From Methanonatronarchaeales archaeon (lineage in GTDB: Archaea; Halobacteriota; Methanonatronarchaeia; JAANXF01), in assembly GCA_018263395.1 (NCBI GenBank), contig JAANXF010000014.1:30286-94285 (forward strand): DNA of 64,000 nucleotides, given 5' to 3'. Shown piece by piece: positions 16,927 through 24,701 of the stretch (position 1 is the stretch's first letter; each line of letters begins with the position of its first letter). Made by a program: the position numbers and the translations under genes. The notes below the pieces were generated by a model that was not told where the DNA came from, made no database searches, and saw nothing but the letters and a program-made list of their open reading frames with translations.

Positions 16927-17118
16927 TCAGTATAACGGAATTACCTCGTCCAGAACGTCCGCGTGGGAGAGCAGGTGGCGGCGGCAGCAGTACCTCACCA
17001 TATCGAGGTCGTCCATAACCTCCCCCTCGTCCTCGCCGGCCTCCACCCTATCGCGGTATTCCTCCCACACGCTTCCAATCACATTTCCGCAGCTTACGCA
17101 CCTTACCGGTATTATCAT
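16927..17118 (-). CDS. rpoN: RNA polymerase subunit RpoN (Rpb10)
   Basis: The protein has 63 residues, the normal length for the family. MIIPVRCVSCGNVIGSVW supplies the CxxC pair and RYCCRRHLLSH the paired cysteines of the Rpb10 zinc site. It helps assemble the RpoD/RpoL platform. It lies four bases after rps9 in the same operon. Confidence 0.95.
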   Translation of the reverse strand: MIIPVRCVSCGNVIGSVWEEYRDRVEAGEDEGEVMDDLDMVRYCCRRHLLSHADVLDEVIPLY

Positions 17119-17122
17119 CGTC

Positions 17123-17521
17123 TCACCTGTACGATTTCTGTCTGCGGGCCCTCGCTCCGGGTCCGCCGTACTTCTTTGGCTCCTTCTGTCTGACGTCGTT
17201 GATGAGGAGGGCCCTGTCGTGCTCCATGTACAGGTCGCGAAGGGACTGGTCCCCGGTGAACTTCCAGAGGCCCCTGGCTATGGCGGTTCTGACGGCGTCG
17301 GCCTGGCCGCTTCTACCTCCTCCCTCGACGTTTACGTCTATGTCGACGGTCTCCGACACGTCCCCGGCTAGGTCGAGGGGTTCACGTATCCTGAGGCGTG
17401 CCCCTTCCGACCGGTAGGCACGCAGTGGAACCTTGTTCACCCTGACCCTGCCCTCGCCCTTCGTCACCGTGGACCTCGCCACCGCAGTCTTCCTCTTTCC
17501 GCTCTCGTTTATGATCTTCAT
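17123..17521 (-). CDS. rps9: 30S ribosomal protein S9
   Basis: The 132-residue uS9 starts [24 protein letters not shown] and ends [14 protein letters not shown], the basic tail that reaches the P-site tRNA. The [19 protein letters not shown] motif is typical of the family. It follows rpl13 by eight bases. Confidence 0.96.
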   Translation of the reverse strand: MKIINESGKRKTAVARSTVTKGEGRVRVNKVPLRAYRSEGARLRIREPLDLAGDVSETVDIDVNVEGGGRSGQADAVRTAIARGLWKFTGDQSLRDLYMEHDRALLINDVRQKEPKKYGGPGARARRQKSYR

Positions 17522-17529
17522 ATATGCAC

Positions 17530-17943
17530 CTAGAAGTTCGAGCCGAGGTGGCTGCTCACCTCTCCGAGCTCCACGTGGACCCCGCTTCTCAGCGATGCGT
17601 CCTCGAACCTGTTCCTCTCCTCGCCCTCGAATTCCCTCGGGATTCCGACGTAGACCTTTACGCGGTCGAACGCCTCGCGTCCCGACGCCTTGCTCTGAGG
17701 AAGCATTCCGCGTATCGTCCTCCTTAAAATCCTGTCCGGCCGCCTCGGGAAGTGTGGGCCGTTGTCCTTGTCGCCCCTGTCGTACTTCTCCTTGTACCTG
17801 TCCAGGATTTTCTTCCTCCTTCCCGTGATTACCGCCTTCTCGGCGTTGACCACCCTCACCCGTTCACCGCTCTGTGCCAGTTCTGCCACGCTGCTGGCGA
17901 GTCGTCCGAGTACCTGTCCTTCGCCGTCAATTATCATGGTCAC
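17530..17943 (-). CDS. rpl13: 50S ribosomal protein L13
   Basis: The protein is 137 residues long. The archaeal uL13 features are [34 protein letters not shown] and [21 protein letters not shown]. Its ATG overlaps the end of the L18e gene by four bases, so the two are coupled in the S9-L13-L18e operon. Confidence 0.96.
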   Translation of the reverse strand: MTMIIDGEGQVLGRLASSVAELAQSGERVRVVNAEKAVITGRRKKILDRYKEKYDRGDKDNGPHFPRRPDRILRRTIRGMLPQSKASGREAFDRVKVYVGIPREFEGEERNRFEDASLRSGVHVELGEVSSHLGSNF

Positions 17944-18296
17944 TCCAGCAACCTTACGCCGCTACCGGCGGGGCTTTCCTCCACGAGTTCCTCGAGCTTG
18001 AGTGCCCTTCCACCCGCGTCCTCTATGCGCCTCACTGCTCCCTCGGAGAACGCGAAGGCCCCGACGGTCACCGGCTTGCTCAGCCTGCCCGCGCCGAGCA
18101 CCTTCCCCGGCACGGCTACGGTTTCGTCCTCGGAGCAGGCCCTGTCTATTAGCGATACGTTGACCTCGGCACTTCTCCTCGTGGGACCGGTCAGTCTCCC
18201 GGCCAGGTCGCGCCATACAGGGGCGTCGTTCTCCCTGGCCGCCTTGACAAGCCTGTCGGCAGTTCTGAGCAGCGTGACGTCGCTCTTCATCCCCAC
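17940..18296 (-). CDS. rpl18e: 50S ribosomal protein L18e
   Basis: The 118-residue protein includes ENDAPVWRDLAGRLTGPTRRSAEVN and VAVPGKVLGAGRLSKPVTVGA, matching archaeal eL18. It is the first gene of the ribosomal/polymerase operon. The 160 bp upstream (18297-18455) hold a minus-strand TATA-like CGTTTAAGG near 18360, a plausible promoter for the whole block. The rpoD gene that often precedes L18e in euryarchaea is not here. Confidence 0.95.
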   Translation of the reverse strand: MGMKSDVTLLRTADRLVKAARENDAPVWRDLAGRLTGPTRRSAEVNVSLIDRACSEDETVAVPGKVLGAGRLSKPVTVGAFAFSEGAVRRIEDAGGRALKLEELVEESPAGSGVRLLE

Positions 18297-18455
18297 ACCT
18301 TCGCCGACTCGGAGAAAGCACCTCTGGCGCCGGCACCACGTATTCGGGGTCCTCAGCCTTAAACGTGACGACCTGCAGCCCGTGTTGGAGCGGACGACCG
18401 GGCCCCTCCTGTCGTACAGGGGCCACGGGGCCTCCGAGCACCTCCTCGGGGCGGG

Positions 18456-19457
18456 TTAGCGGATTACGCCCAGCGCGTCGTCCGTGGTCCTCGTCGAATA
18501 CTCCGAGTCCGCCATCTCCAGTAACGCCCTCGCGGCGTCGATGTTCTCCGGCACCACGATGGACTCCTGGTGGACCCCCTGGAAGAAGCTGAGGCGGTCT
18601 CCCTCCACCGTTACGGAGTCCTTCCACAGGGCCAGCTCCCAGAGGTCGTACCTCGGCCTCAGCATGTCCCGCCCCAGCTCGCACAGCTCAGCGGTGGAAC
18701 CGATTCCGCGGCCCCCGTCGACCTGCATCACCCTCGGCGCCGTCTCCCATACGTCCAAAACGTCGCTTCTGGAGGCCCTGGACTCGAGCTGCAGGCTGAC
18801 GGCGTGGAGGTGCATCAGGGTCGTCGGGACCTTGACGGCCATGGAGTGGACGTCCAGCCCGGGAATCACCTTTGCGACGTCGGGTCCGTGGTGGCTCGGT
18901 ATCCCGAGCGACGGAACTATCGCGTTTATGGGCCCTCTGTCGGTCTGCTTCGGGTCCCCCCCTCTTCGAACGAGTGTAACCGAGACGTCCCCCACGCCGA
19001 ACGCTTCGACGAGGGGAAACAGTGACCTGCAGAGACCCGTGGTGTTGCAGGAAACGACCCTCGCCGCGTCGCGGCCGACGGCCTCGTCGAAGTTTACCGC
19101 GGCGTTGAACGAGAAGCCGGCGACGTCGTGGGGCTCGCCCCCCTGGTAAACTGCCGCGATTCCTGCGTCCTCGTAGAGGCCCCGGTTTCTCGCGCCGATT
19201 CCCGTCGGGGAGCAGTCGAACACGAGGTCCGACTCCACGAGGAGCTCTTCCACAGAGCCCTCCGCCATGTCGCCGAGCCCCTCCAGCCCGGCCTCGGTGG
19301 CGGCGTACAGGTCGTACCCCCTCTCGACTGCGAGGTCGGCCTCGTAGTTTGGACGGGTCTTGGTTACGCCCGAAACCTCCATGTCGGGCTGGGCGTCCAC
19401 GGCGTCTGCAAGCCGTTTCCCGATCGTGCCGAAGCCGTTTACCGCGATGCGCTTCAT
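18456..19457 (-). CDS. gap: Glyceraldehyde-3-phosphate dehydrogenase, archaeal type II
   Basis: The protein is 333 residues long. VNGFGTIGKRLADA is the NAD(P)-binding loop and SCNTTGLCR holds the active-site Cys; HHGPDVAKVIPGLDVHSMAVKVPTT is typical of the archaeal type II enzyme. It catalyses the reversible oxidation of glyceraldehyde-3-phosphate with phosphate and is generally gluconeogenic in methanogens. It is monocistronic, on the same strand as the L18e operon and 159 bp ahead of it. Confidence 0.95.
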   Translation of the reverse strand: MKRIAVNGFGTIGKRLADAVDAQPDMEVSGVTKTRPNYEADLAVERGYDLYAATEAGLEGLGDMAEGSVEELLVESDLVFDCSPTGIGARNRGLYEDAGIAAVYQGGEPHDVAGFSFNAAVNFDEAVGRDAARVVSCNTTGLCRSLFPLVEAFGVGDVSVTLVRRGGDPKQTDRGPINAIVPSLGIPSHHGPDVAKVIPGLDVHSMAVKVPTTLMHLHAVSLQLESRASRSDVLDVWETAPRVMQVDGGRGIGSTAELCELGRDMLRPRYDLWELALWKDSVTVEGDRLSFFQGVHQESIVVPENIDAARALLEMADSEYSTRTTDDALGVIR

Positions 19458-19496
19458 CGGGCCATATTCGTGTACTCGGGAGGAAAAGTTTCCGGG

Positions 19497-19910
19497 CTAA
19501 GCCTTTGTGCCCGGCCGCACCACGAGCACGGTCGAGCCCGCCTTTTCCATGACCTCTTCGGCGACGCTTCCCAGGAGTGCGCGCCGCCTCTCCGTCGTGC
19601 CGCGGTGCCCAACGACTGCCATGTCGAAGTCCCTCTCCTCGGCGAAATCCACGATGGCCGTCGAGGCGTCGCCCTCCAGCAGCTCCGTACCTACAGAGAG
19701 GCCGTGGTCACCGGCAAGGTCACGCGCCTTCTCGAGAATCGCCTCACCCCTCTCGGCCGCGGTCTCCCAGCTCTCGTAGAACCCGCCCCACTCCAGCTCC
19801 GGCACCGCCACGTGGCAGACGGTGATGTCGTCGTCGGGAAATCTGTCGAGTGCGAACTCCAGTGCGTCCTCGCTGACGTGCGAACCGTCGACTGCGACAA
19901 GGATGTCCAT
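19497..19910 (-). CDS. Universal stress protein (UspA family)
   Basis: The 137-residue single-domain protein starts MDILVAVDGSHVSEDALEFA and ends with VVGHRGTTERRRALLGSVAEEVMEKAGSTVLVVRP, whose GHRG...G...S residues form the ATP-binding loop. Such proteins are small nucleotide-binding stress factors without a fixed reaction. A minus-strand TATA (CTTTTAAG, about 19931-19938) lies about 24 bp before the ATG, so the mRNA is probably leaderless. Confidence 0.92.
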   Translation of the reverse strand: MDILVAVDGSHVSEDALEFALDRFPDDDITVCHVAVPELEWGGFYESWETAAERGEAILEKARDLAGDHGLSVGTELLEGDASTAIVDFAEERDFDMAVVGHRGTTERRRALLGSVAEEVMEKAGSTVLVVRPGTKA

Positions 19911-19949
19911 AACCGGGAATGGGGCCCTCTTCTTAAAAGACTTCGCGGC

Positions 19950-20300
19950 CTAAACCAGCTCCACGGGGGGCCGGGCCGAGTTTATTATGACCTCCTCTTC
20001 GGACCTGAGGCCGCTATCCTCGAGCGGGAGGACCGCCTCGCCGTTTCCGGACAGGGCGACGCCGTCGTCCAGGTCGCCCCCCACGGGAACGACCTCGTAT
20101 ACGGGCCGCCTGAACAGGGGGTGAGGCGTGTCCTCGAAGGGCCGTATACGGACGCGCTCCCCTCCCCTCAGCTCGGTGTTCTGTACCAGGGCCTCCACGT
20201 TTATACCTACCTCTCCAGCTTCGAGGTCGGCAGTGTGGCCGCCTATCCTGGTCACGTACCAGTCTCTGGAGACCGTCATGGGGAACTGGTAGCTCCTCAC
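19950..20300 (-). CDS. Hypothetical acidic beta-rich protein
   Basis: The protein has 116 residues with no transmembrane segment and no cysteine. It looks like a small beta-barrel (WYVTRIGGHTADLEAGEVGINVE, then GERVRIRPFED and PVYEVVPVGGD). I do not recognise the family. A TATA box (TTATAAATAG on the minus strand, 20321-20330) lies 27 bp before the GTG at 20300, which supports this start and a leaderless message; ATG 20279 is the alternative. It is upstream of uspA on the same strand, 39 bp away. Confidence 0.7.
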   Translation of the reverse strand: MRSYQFPMTVSRDWYVTRIGGHTADLEAGEVGINVEALVQNTELRGGERVRIRPFEDTPHPLFRRPVYEVVPVGGDLDDGVALSGNGEAVLPLEDSGLRSEEEVIINSARPPVELV

Positions 20301-20450
20301 GGACCGCTATCCGACTTCCAGCTATTTATAATTTTTTATAATGTTAAACCGACGGTTCGTCGGGTGATACGCAACGGATAAACGTGGTAAATGACGGCTT
20401 CCGCTACGCGCATCCCTACCTCTACCACCTAGAGGTTATCACGCCTTTGC

Positions 20451-21086
20451 TCAGGGGCCGGAAACCTCCTCCTCGCCCACGAGCAGGAGGTCTGCTTCCG
20501 GGGGGGCCTCGTATCTGCCAGGGGTGCCGTTTCCATCGTCGATGCCCATCCGCAGGATACGCTCGACCTCGGAAACCCGGACGCCCGTCATAAAGCAGCC
20601 GTCCTCGTCCAGCTCCACCATGAGGAGCCTCATGCCGTTTCTCTCCAGGTAGCGGTTCGCGTCGATTAGCTCCGGGAAGCAGGCCACCCCTACCGCGACG
20701 GAGTAGTCCATCTCGTCCACGATTTTTCTGACCATGGAGCCGCCCGGCACTATGAAGTGGTCGTACCCGAGGCCTTCCGCGATCCCGGTCACCTCGTCCA
20801 GGTCGCACCTCCCGCAGTTTCCGCACTCGTAACCCACCTCGACGCACCTCGCCTCGCACCCATCCGCGTCCATCATGCAGTGGGGAAGCAGGAGGACCCT
20901 GTCCGGCACCCGCGTCTCCTCGAACTTCTCCCGGGATAGCTCGTTCTTCACCTCGAGGTAGACCCGGTCCACGGAGTACTCCGAGAAACCCATCCTGGCG
21001 AGAATCGATTTTATGGACTCCCGGCCCTCGAACTCGTAGCCCCTCTCGACCATCCTCGCGACACGTCGAGCCAGCTCTCGAATCAT
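20451..21086 (-). CDS. DUF116 family Cys-rich protein
   Basis: The start at ATG 21086 gives about 211 residues; a longer frame starts at 21128 but its first residues look unrelated. RVLLLPHCMMDADGCEARCVEVGYECGNCGRCDL carries the five or more cysteines characteristic of DUF116, followed by YDHFIVPGGSMVRKI and VAVGVACFPELIDANRYL. DUF116 proteins are common in methanogens and anaerobes and are thought to bind metal or Fe-S, with no proven function. It is divergent from the phosphoribosyltransferase gene and shares its promoter region (21087-21149). Confidence 0.85.
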   Translation of the reverse strand: MIRELARRVARMVERGYEFEGRESIKSILARMGFSEYSVDRVYLEVKNELSREKFEETRVPDRVLLLPHCMMDADGCEARCVEVGYECGNCGRCDLDEVTGIAEGLGYDHFIVPGGSMVRKIVDEMDYSVAVGVACFPELIDANRYLERNGMRLLMVELDEDGCFMTGVRVSEVERILRMGIDDGNGTPGRYEAPPEADLLLVGEEEVSGP

Positions 21087-21149
21087 GGGGTGAACAGAGT
21101 TTGAGGCAGCAGGACAAAAGCTTTTCACAGGGCGGAGGAATATCGCACC

Positions 21150-21746
21150 ATGCGAAAAATCGGGGACCTCGTCGAAAGGGCGAGGGAGCTGAAGGACAAG
21201 GGGATGCGGGTGGGCGAGATCTCGGAGGAGCTGAACGTCTCACGCCAGACGGCGGAGTGGCTCGTGTCCCACGCCGCCGAGGAGGAGTCGCCCACCTCGG
21301 TGGACCTCTTCGTCGACTGGTCGAACATCGGGTCGAGCGGCCCCGCGCTCCTGAGCGTCTCCGCAGCGATTGCCGAACTCGTTGAGGGAGAACCGGACGC
21401 ACTCGTCGGTATCGCCGTCAGTGGCCTCCCCATTGCGACGTCGGTGGCCACGCGGCTGGATGCCGGCATCTCAGTTTTCCATCCTGGCAAGAGGCACTGG
21501 GAACCCCGGTCCGACGAGGAGGTAACGGGCGCCATCTCCAGCAACTTCCTGAACCCGAAGGGAATGAGGGTGGCCGTCATCGACGACATAGTCACTACGG
21601 GCTCCACCGCAAAAGAGACTGTATCCGCGCTCGAGGACAGGGGGTGCGAGGTAACGTGCGTGGCGGTCCTAGTGGACAAGAGCGGACTCGATACCGTGAA
21701 CGGCATCCCGCTTAAGCCCCTTATACGGGTGGGTAGCGTCAGGTGA
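21150..21746 (+). CDS. gfcR: HTH-phosphoribosyltransferase regulator (GfcR/PyrE-like)
   Basis: The 198-residue protein joins an N-terminal helix-turn-helix (GMRVGEISEELNVSRQTAEWLV, residues about 19-39) to an orotate-phosphoribosyltransferase-like domain with the PRPP-binding motif VAVIDDIVTTGST at 141-153. This fusion defines the GfcR family; in haloarchaea GfcR regulates sugar and central carbon genes, and PRPP or a nucleotide probably acts as the effector. Its end overlaps the end of the cysteine desulfurase gene by eight bases (convergent). The gene symbol rests on architecture. Confidence 0.85.
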   Translation: MRKIGDLVERARELKDKGMRVGEISEELNVSRQTAEWLVSHAAEEESPTSVDLFVDWSNIGSSGPALLSVSAAIAELVEGEPDALVGIAVSGLPIATSVATRLDAGISVFHPGKRHWEPRSDEEVTGAISSNFLNPKGMRVAVIDDIVTTGSTAKETVSALEDRGCEVTCVAVLVDKSGLDTVNGIPLKPLIRVGSVR

Positions 21747-22890
21747 TTGAAAGGATTTTTTCCACAGTCTCGAGGAAAGTGTCCAGGTCGTCATCGTCGT
21801 TGTAGAGCGCGAAGCTGGCCCTGACAGTTCCCTCCTCCGCTGAGCCCTTGAGGGCCGGTATCGCACAGTGGTGACCGCTTCGTACGCAGACGGAGCCAAT
21901 CCTGTCTAGCAATGAGGCCACGTCGTGAGGGTTCCACCCGTCGAGGGAGAACGAGACTACGCCCGTTGAGTTCTCAGGGCGGAAAACCTCGACTCCATCC
22001 AACCCGGAGAGACGTTCACCGGCCTCAATCCCGAGCCTCCTGGAGATTCTCCTCGCCCGCTTAACCCCGAGGTCTCGCAGGTAATCCAGGGAGGCTCCGA
22101 GTCCGATAACCCCGGGCAGGTTGGGGGTTCCGGACTCGAACCTCTGCGGCGCGGGCTCCAGGCCGTATCCTTCCGGCGTCACGGAGTGAACGCCTCCTCC
22201 GCCGAGGAGCAGGGGCTCCAGTTCCGCCGCGACCGCCTCCGTCATTGCGAGTCCCCCCGTGCCCTGCGGCCCGAGCAGGCCCTTGTGCCCGGAGAAGGCG
22301 AAGAGGTCCGCCCCGATTTCGTCCACGTCCACGTCGAGGTGCCCGGCGGACTGGGCGCCGTCGATCAGGAACAGTGCACCGTGGTCGTGGGCGATTTCAC
22401 CGATGTCTTCGACGGGCTGAACTGAGCCGTAAACGTTTGAGACCTGGGTAACGGTCACAAGTGCGGTATCGTCGTCCACGACCTCCTCGAAGTCCCCGGG
22501 CCGAAGAACCCCGCCGCGGTGCTCCACGAGACGCAGCTCGTCGGCGTGCCTCATCCACGGGACCAGGTTGGAGTGGTGCTCCAGCGTGGTGGTCACCACT
22601 GCTCCGTCGAGGGGTAGACCCCGGGCACAGGCGTTAAGGGCCTCGGTGCTGTTCTTCGTGAACACCAGGTGGTCCTCCACACCCAGGAAGCCGGATAGCT
22701 CTTCCCTGACGTTCTCGTACCGCCGGGTCACGTCCCGCGCGAGGCGATGGGAACCCCTGCCGTAGTTCCCCCCGCACTCCTCTGTAAACCGCTTCATGGC
22801 GTCCCCTGCAGAGACGGGGGTAAGAGTGGTGGCCGCGCTGTCGAGGTACACCACCTCCTCGGTCAGAGGAAAGTCGTCAGACAGACCCAT
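21739..22890 (-). CDS. sufS: Cysteine desulfurase (SufS/CsdA class)
   Basis: This PLP enzyme of 383 residues from ATG 22890 starts MGLSDDFPLTEEVVYLDSAA. Features include TKNSTEALN, TTLEHHSNLVPW, the PLP Asp in FLIDGAQSAGH, the Schiff-base Lys in SGHKGLLGP, an ESGTPNLPG loop and the catalytic Cys in VRSGHHC. It removes sulfur from cysteine for Fe-S clusters or, given the neighbours, molybdopterin. A longer upstream frame overlaps mobA and is rejected. It is divergent from mobA with only 37 bp between the starts. Confidence 0.92.
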   Translation of the reverse strand: MGLSDDFPLTEEVVYLDSAATTLTPVSAGDAMKRFTEECGGNYGRGSHRLARDVTRRYENVREELSGFLGVEDHLVFTKNSTEALNACARGLPLDGAVVTTTLEHHSNLVPWMRHADELRLVEHRGGVLRPGDFEEVVDDDTALVTVTQVSNVYGSVQPVEDIGEIAHDHGALFLIDGAQSAGHLDVDVDEIGADLFAFSGHKGLLGPQGTGGLAMTEAVAAELEPLLLGGGGVHSVTPEGYGLEPAPQRFESGTPNLPGVIGLGASLDYLRDLGVKRARRISRRLGIEAGERLSGLDGVEVFRPENSTGVVSFSLDGWNPHDVASLLDRIGSVCVRSGHHCAIPALKGSAEEGTVRASFALYNDDDDLDTFLETVEKILSIT

Positions 22891-22927
22891 CGCCACAGAT
22901 ATGGTTAGGAGCCACAAAATATGTTCG

Positions 22928-23533
22928 ATGCGGTCCGGGGTCGTGCTGGCCGGGGGTGCAAGCACGCGGTTCAGCGATGGAGACAAGTCACTGGCCGCCC
23001 TCGCTGGCAGACCTCTGGTACAGCACGTCGTCGACTCTCTGGGAGCTGCGGTGGACGAGCTGGTCGTCGTGGGCAGAAGCGAAGACCAGGCGGAGAGACT
23101 GAACTTCCTCGACGCGGACATCGCCGTCGACGAGGTGAAGGGTTTCGGACCGGTAGCCGGTATCCAGGCCGGTTTCTCCTGGGCCTCGGGAGACGTCTGC
23201 TTCCTGGCCGCGTGTGACACGCCGCTCATAAGGAGCCGCCTCGTCGAGCTGCTGTTCGAAATGGCGGAGGGATTCAGGGGAGCGGTGCCCTCCAACTCCC
23301 ACCTTGAGCCCCTGACCGCCGTCTACCGGAGGAGGCCCACGGTGGAGGCGGCGGAGGCGGCGATTGAGCGGGGCGACAGCAAGATAATCGAGCTGTACGG
23401 AGATATCGGCCCCATACGCCTCGTCCCGAAGGAGGACCTCCGGGGAGCAGACCCGGACCTGAGCTCCTTCCTGAACGTGAACACCGTGGAGGACCTGGAG
23501 GCTGCGGGGAGGAGGCTGGAGGAGCTGATTTGA
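22928..23533 (+). CDS. mobA: Molybdenum cofactor guanylyltransferase-like protein
   Basis: The 201-residue nucleotidyltransferase starts MRSGVVLAGGASTRFSDGDKSL, the LAGGxSxRxGxDK signature of MobA. LAACDTPLI supplies the metal-binding Asp and VNVNTVEDL is the usual C-terminal motif. MobA attaches GMP to molybdopterin. Related archaeal enzymes guanylylate other cofactors, but adjacency to moaE supports molybdopterin. ATG 22928 was chosen because the conserved strand begins there. The stop overlaps the moaE start. Confidence 0.88.
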   Translation: MRSGVVLAGGASTRFSDGDKSLAALAGRPLVQHVVDSLGAAVDELVVVGRSEDQAERLNFLDADIAVDEVKGFGPVAGIQAGFSWASGDVCFLAACDTPLIRSRLVELLFEMAEGFRGAVPSNSHLEPLTAVYRRRPTVEAAEAAIERGDSKIIELYGDIGPIRLVPKEDLRGADPDLSSFLNVNTVEDLEAAGRRLEELI

Positions 23534-23928
23534 CGCTCGAGGACCTTGTGGAGGAGGTTAGGGGCCACCCGGAGTTCACGGAGAGCGGAGCTATCGTCAC
23601 CTTCACGGGCGTGGTGAGGAGCAGCACGGGTGACCGGGAGGTGGACCACCTGGAATTCGAGAGCTACGAGGAGGTCTCGGAGAGCGAGCTGCGGAGGCTG
23701 GAGGAGGAGCTTCGGAACCGGGACGGCGTCGTGGACGTCAGGATGCACCACAGGACCGGGCGAATCGACGTCGGGGAGGACATCGTTCACATAGTCGTCG
23801 CGTCGGGCCACAGGGATAGAGGATTCGAGGTTTGCCGCGAGGCCATCGACCGTCTGAAGCGTGAGGTGTCCCTCTGGAAGAAGGAGGTCACGAAGGACGG
23901 CGAGCGCTGGATGCACGACCACGCGTAG
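23530..23928 (+). CDS. moaE: Molybdopterin synthase large subunit MoaE
   Basis: The protein has 132 residues from a TTG that overlaps the mobA stop (TTGA). GAIVTFTGVVRSS, LEFESYEEVSES, MHHRTGRIDVGEDIVHIVVASGHRDRGFEVCREAIDRLK and LWKKEVTKDGERWM are the MoaE landmarks; the Lys pair holds the catalytic lysine. With MoaD it inserts the dithiolene sulfurs. moaD is not in the window. It forms a two-gene unit with mobA. Confidence 0.92.
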   Translation: MTLEDLVEEVRGHPEFTESGAIVTFTGVVRSSTGDREVDHLEFESYEEVSESELRRLEEELRNRDGVVDVRMHHRTGRIDVGEDIVHIVVASGHRDRGFEVCREAIDRLKREVSLWKKEVTKDGERWMHDHA

Positions 23929-24033
23929 TTACGTCGGGCCGGGGGAGCCCCCCTCGGGCCACTGCATCCGGGCCTGCAGCTAACCACGGCGGGTGTACAA
24001 AAGTTTAACTGTCCGTGGGGCCCTGGGTTACAC

Positions 24034-24381
24034 ATGGATATCGATAACTCCACGAGGCTCTACGGGGGCAGCATAGCGGTCATCTCGGGAGGCTACTCCG
24101 CGTACCTCTCCGCGGGAGTGGGCGGTGTGGCGTCTACATCTATGCTGCTCCTCGGAATCGTCGTCCTCGTCCACGGGCTCGCAGTCCTATCCGGGTACGG
24201 AGGGCCCGGGGGCCTCAGCGGGCCTCTCATGATGCTCTGGGGCGTGCTTATGCTCTCGATTCAGGCGGCGGCGCTCGCCATGCCCATGTCCGTCGCAATG
24301 ACTCTCGCTCCAGGAATGGTCACGATGGGGGTACTCATGCTGGTCAGCGGTTATATCATGACCGCCAGCACCGGCACGTAG
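24034..24381 (+). CDS. Small multi-pass membrane protein, unknown
   Basis: The 115-residue protein is almost entirely hydrophobic with Gly, Met and Ala-rich helices: four predicted segments around residues 10-30, 32-52, 60-84 and 88-110. I do not recognise it; its composition is like haloarchaeal small membrane proteins of unknown role. A TATA-like AAAGTTTAACT lies at about 24000-24010, 30 bp before the ATG. It stands alone between moaE and the convergent Trk operon. Confidence 0.7.
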   Translation: MDIDNSTRLYGGSIAVISGGYSAYLSAGVGGVASTSMLLLGIVVLVHGLAVLSGYGGPGGLSGPLMMLWGVLMLSIQAAALAMPMSVAMTLAPGMVTMGVLMLVSGYIMTASTGT

Positions 24382-24500
24382 CCAAAATTCGCACACCCGG
24401 TATCGGTCCTCTGCTCGGCATCGCCGGACGTGTACCCAGGGGTGGACGGCCTCACGACGCGGCGCAGGGGTCGATAGTCACGTGCGCCTCCGCGGTTCGG

Positions 24501-24701
24501 TTAACGCGTACCTCTGTAGAGGACGTAAGAAAAAAAGAAAACCACGTATCCGGCGGTTATCCCGAGGGTTAGAGGGGTCCTTCCTGAGGCGGCGATCAGG
24601 GCTACAACGGCAGGACCGGCGAGCAGGAGCAGACCGAAAACAGGGTCTTCCGGACCAAATTCGAGGAACGTGCCGATTGGCGGGAATCGGCCCGGATTCA
24701 T
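24501..24701 (-). CDS. Small two-helix membrane protein coupled to trkH
   Basis: The 66-residue protein from ATG 24701 starts MNPGRFPPIGTFLEFGPED and has two hydrophobic segments (FGLLLLAGPAVVALIAAS and LGITAGYVVFFFSYVLY). The ATG overlaps the trkH stop as ATGA, so it is translated with the transporter. The function is not known; position suggests an accessory or stabilising peptide of the K+ channel, which is inference only. Confidence 0.65.
   Translation of the reverse strand: MNPGRFPPIGTFLEFGPEDPVFGLLLLAGPAVVALIAASGRTPLTLGITAGYVVFFFSYVLYRGTR

Noticed and set aside
17962..18684. ORF of 240 codons spanning L18e and the gap before gap
   Set aside because: It is in a shadow frame of L18e and GAPDH, Arg/Gly-rich, with no motif.
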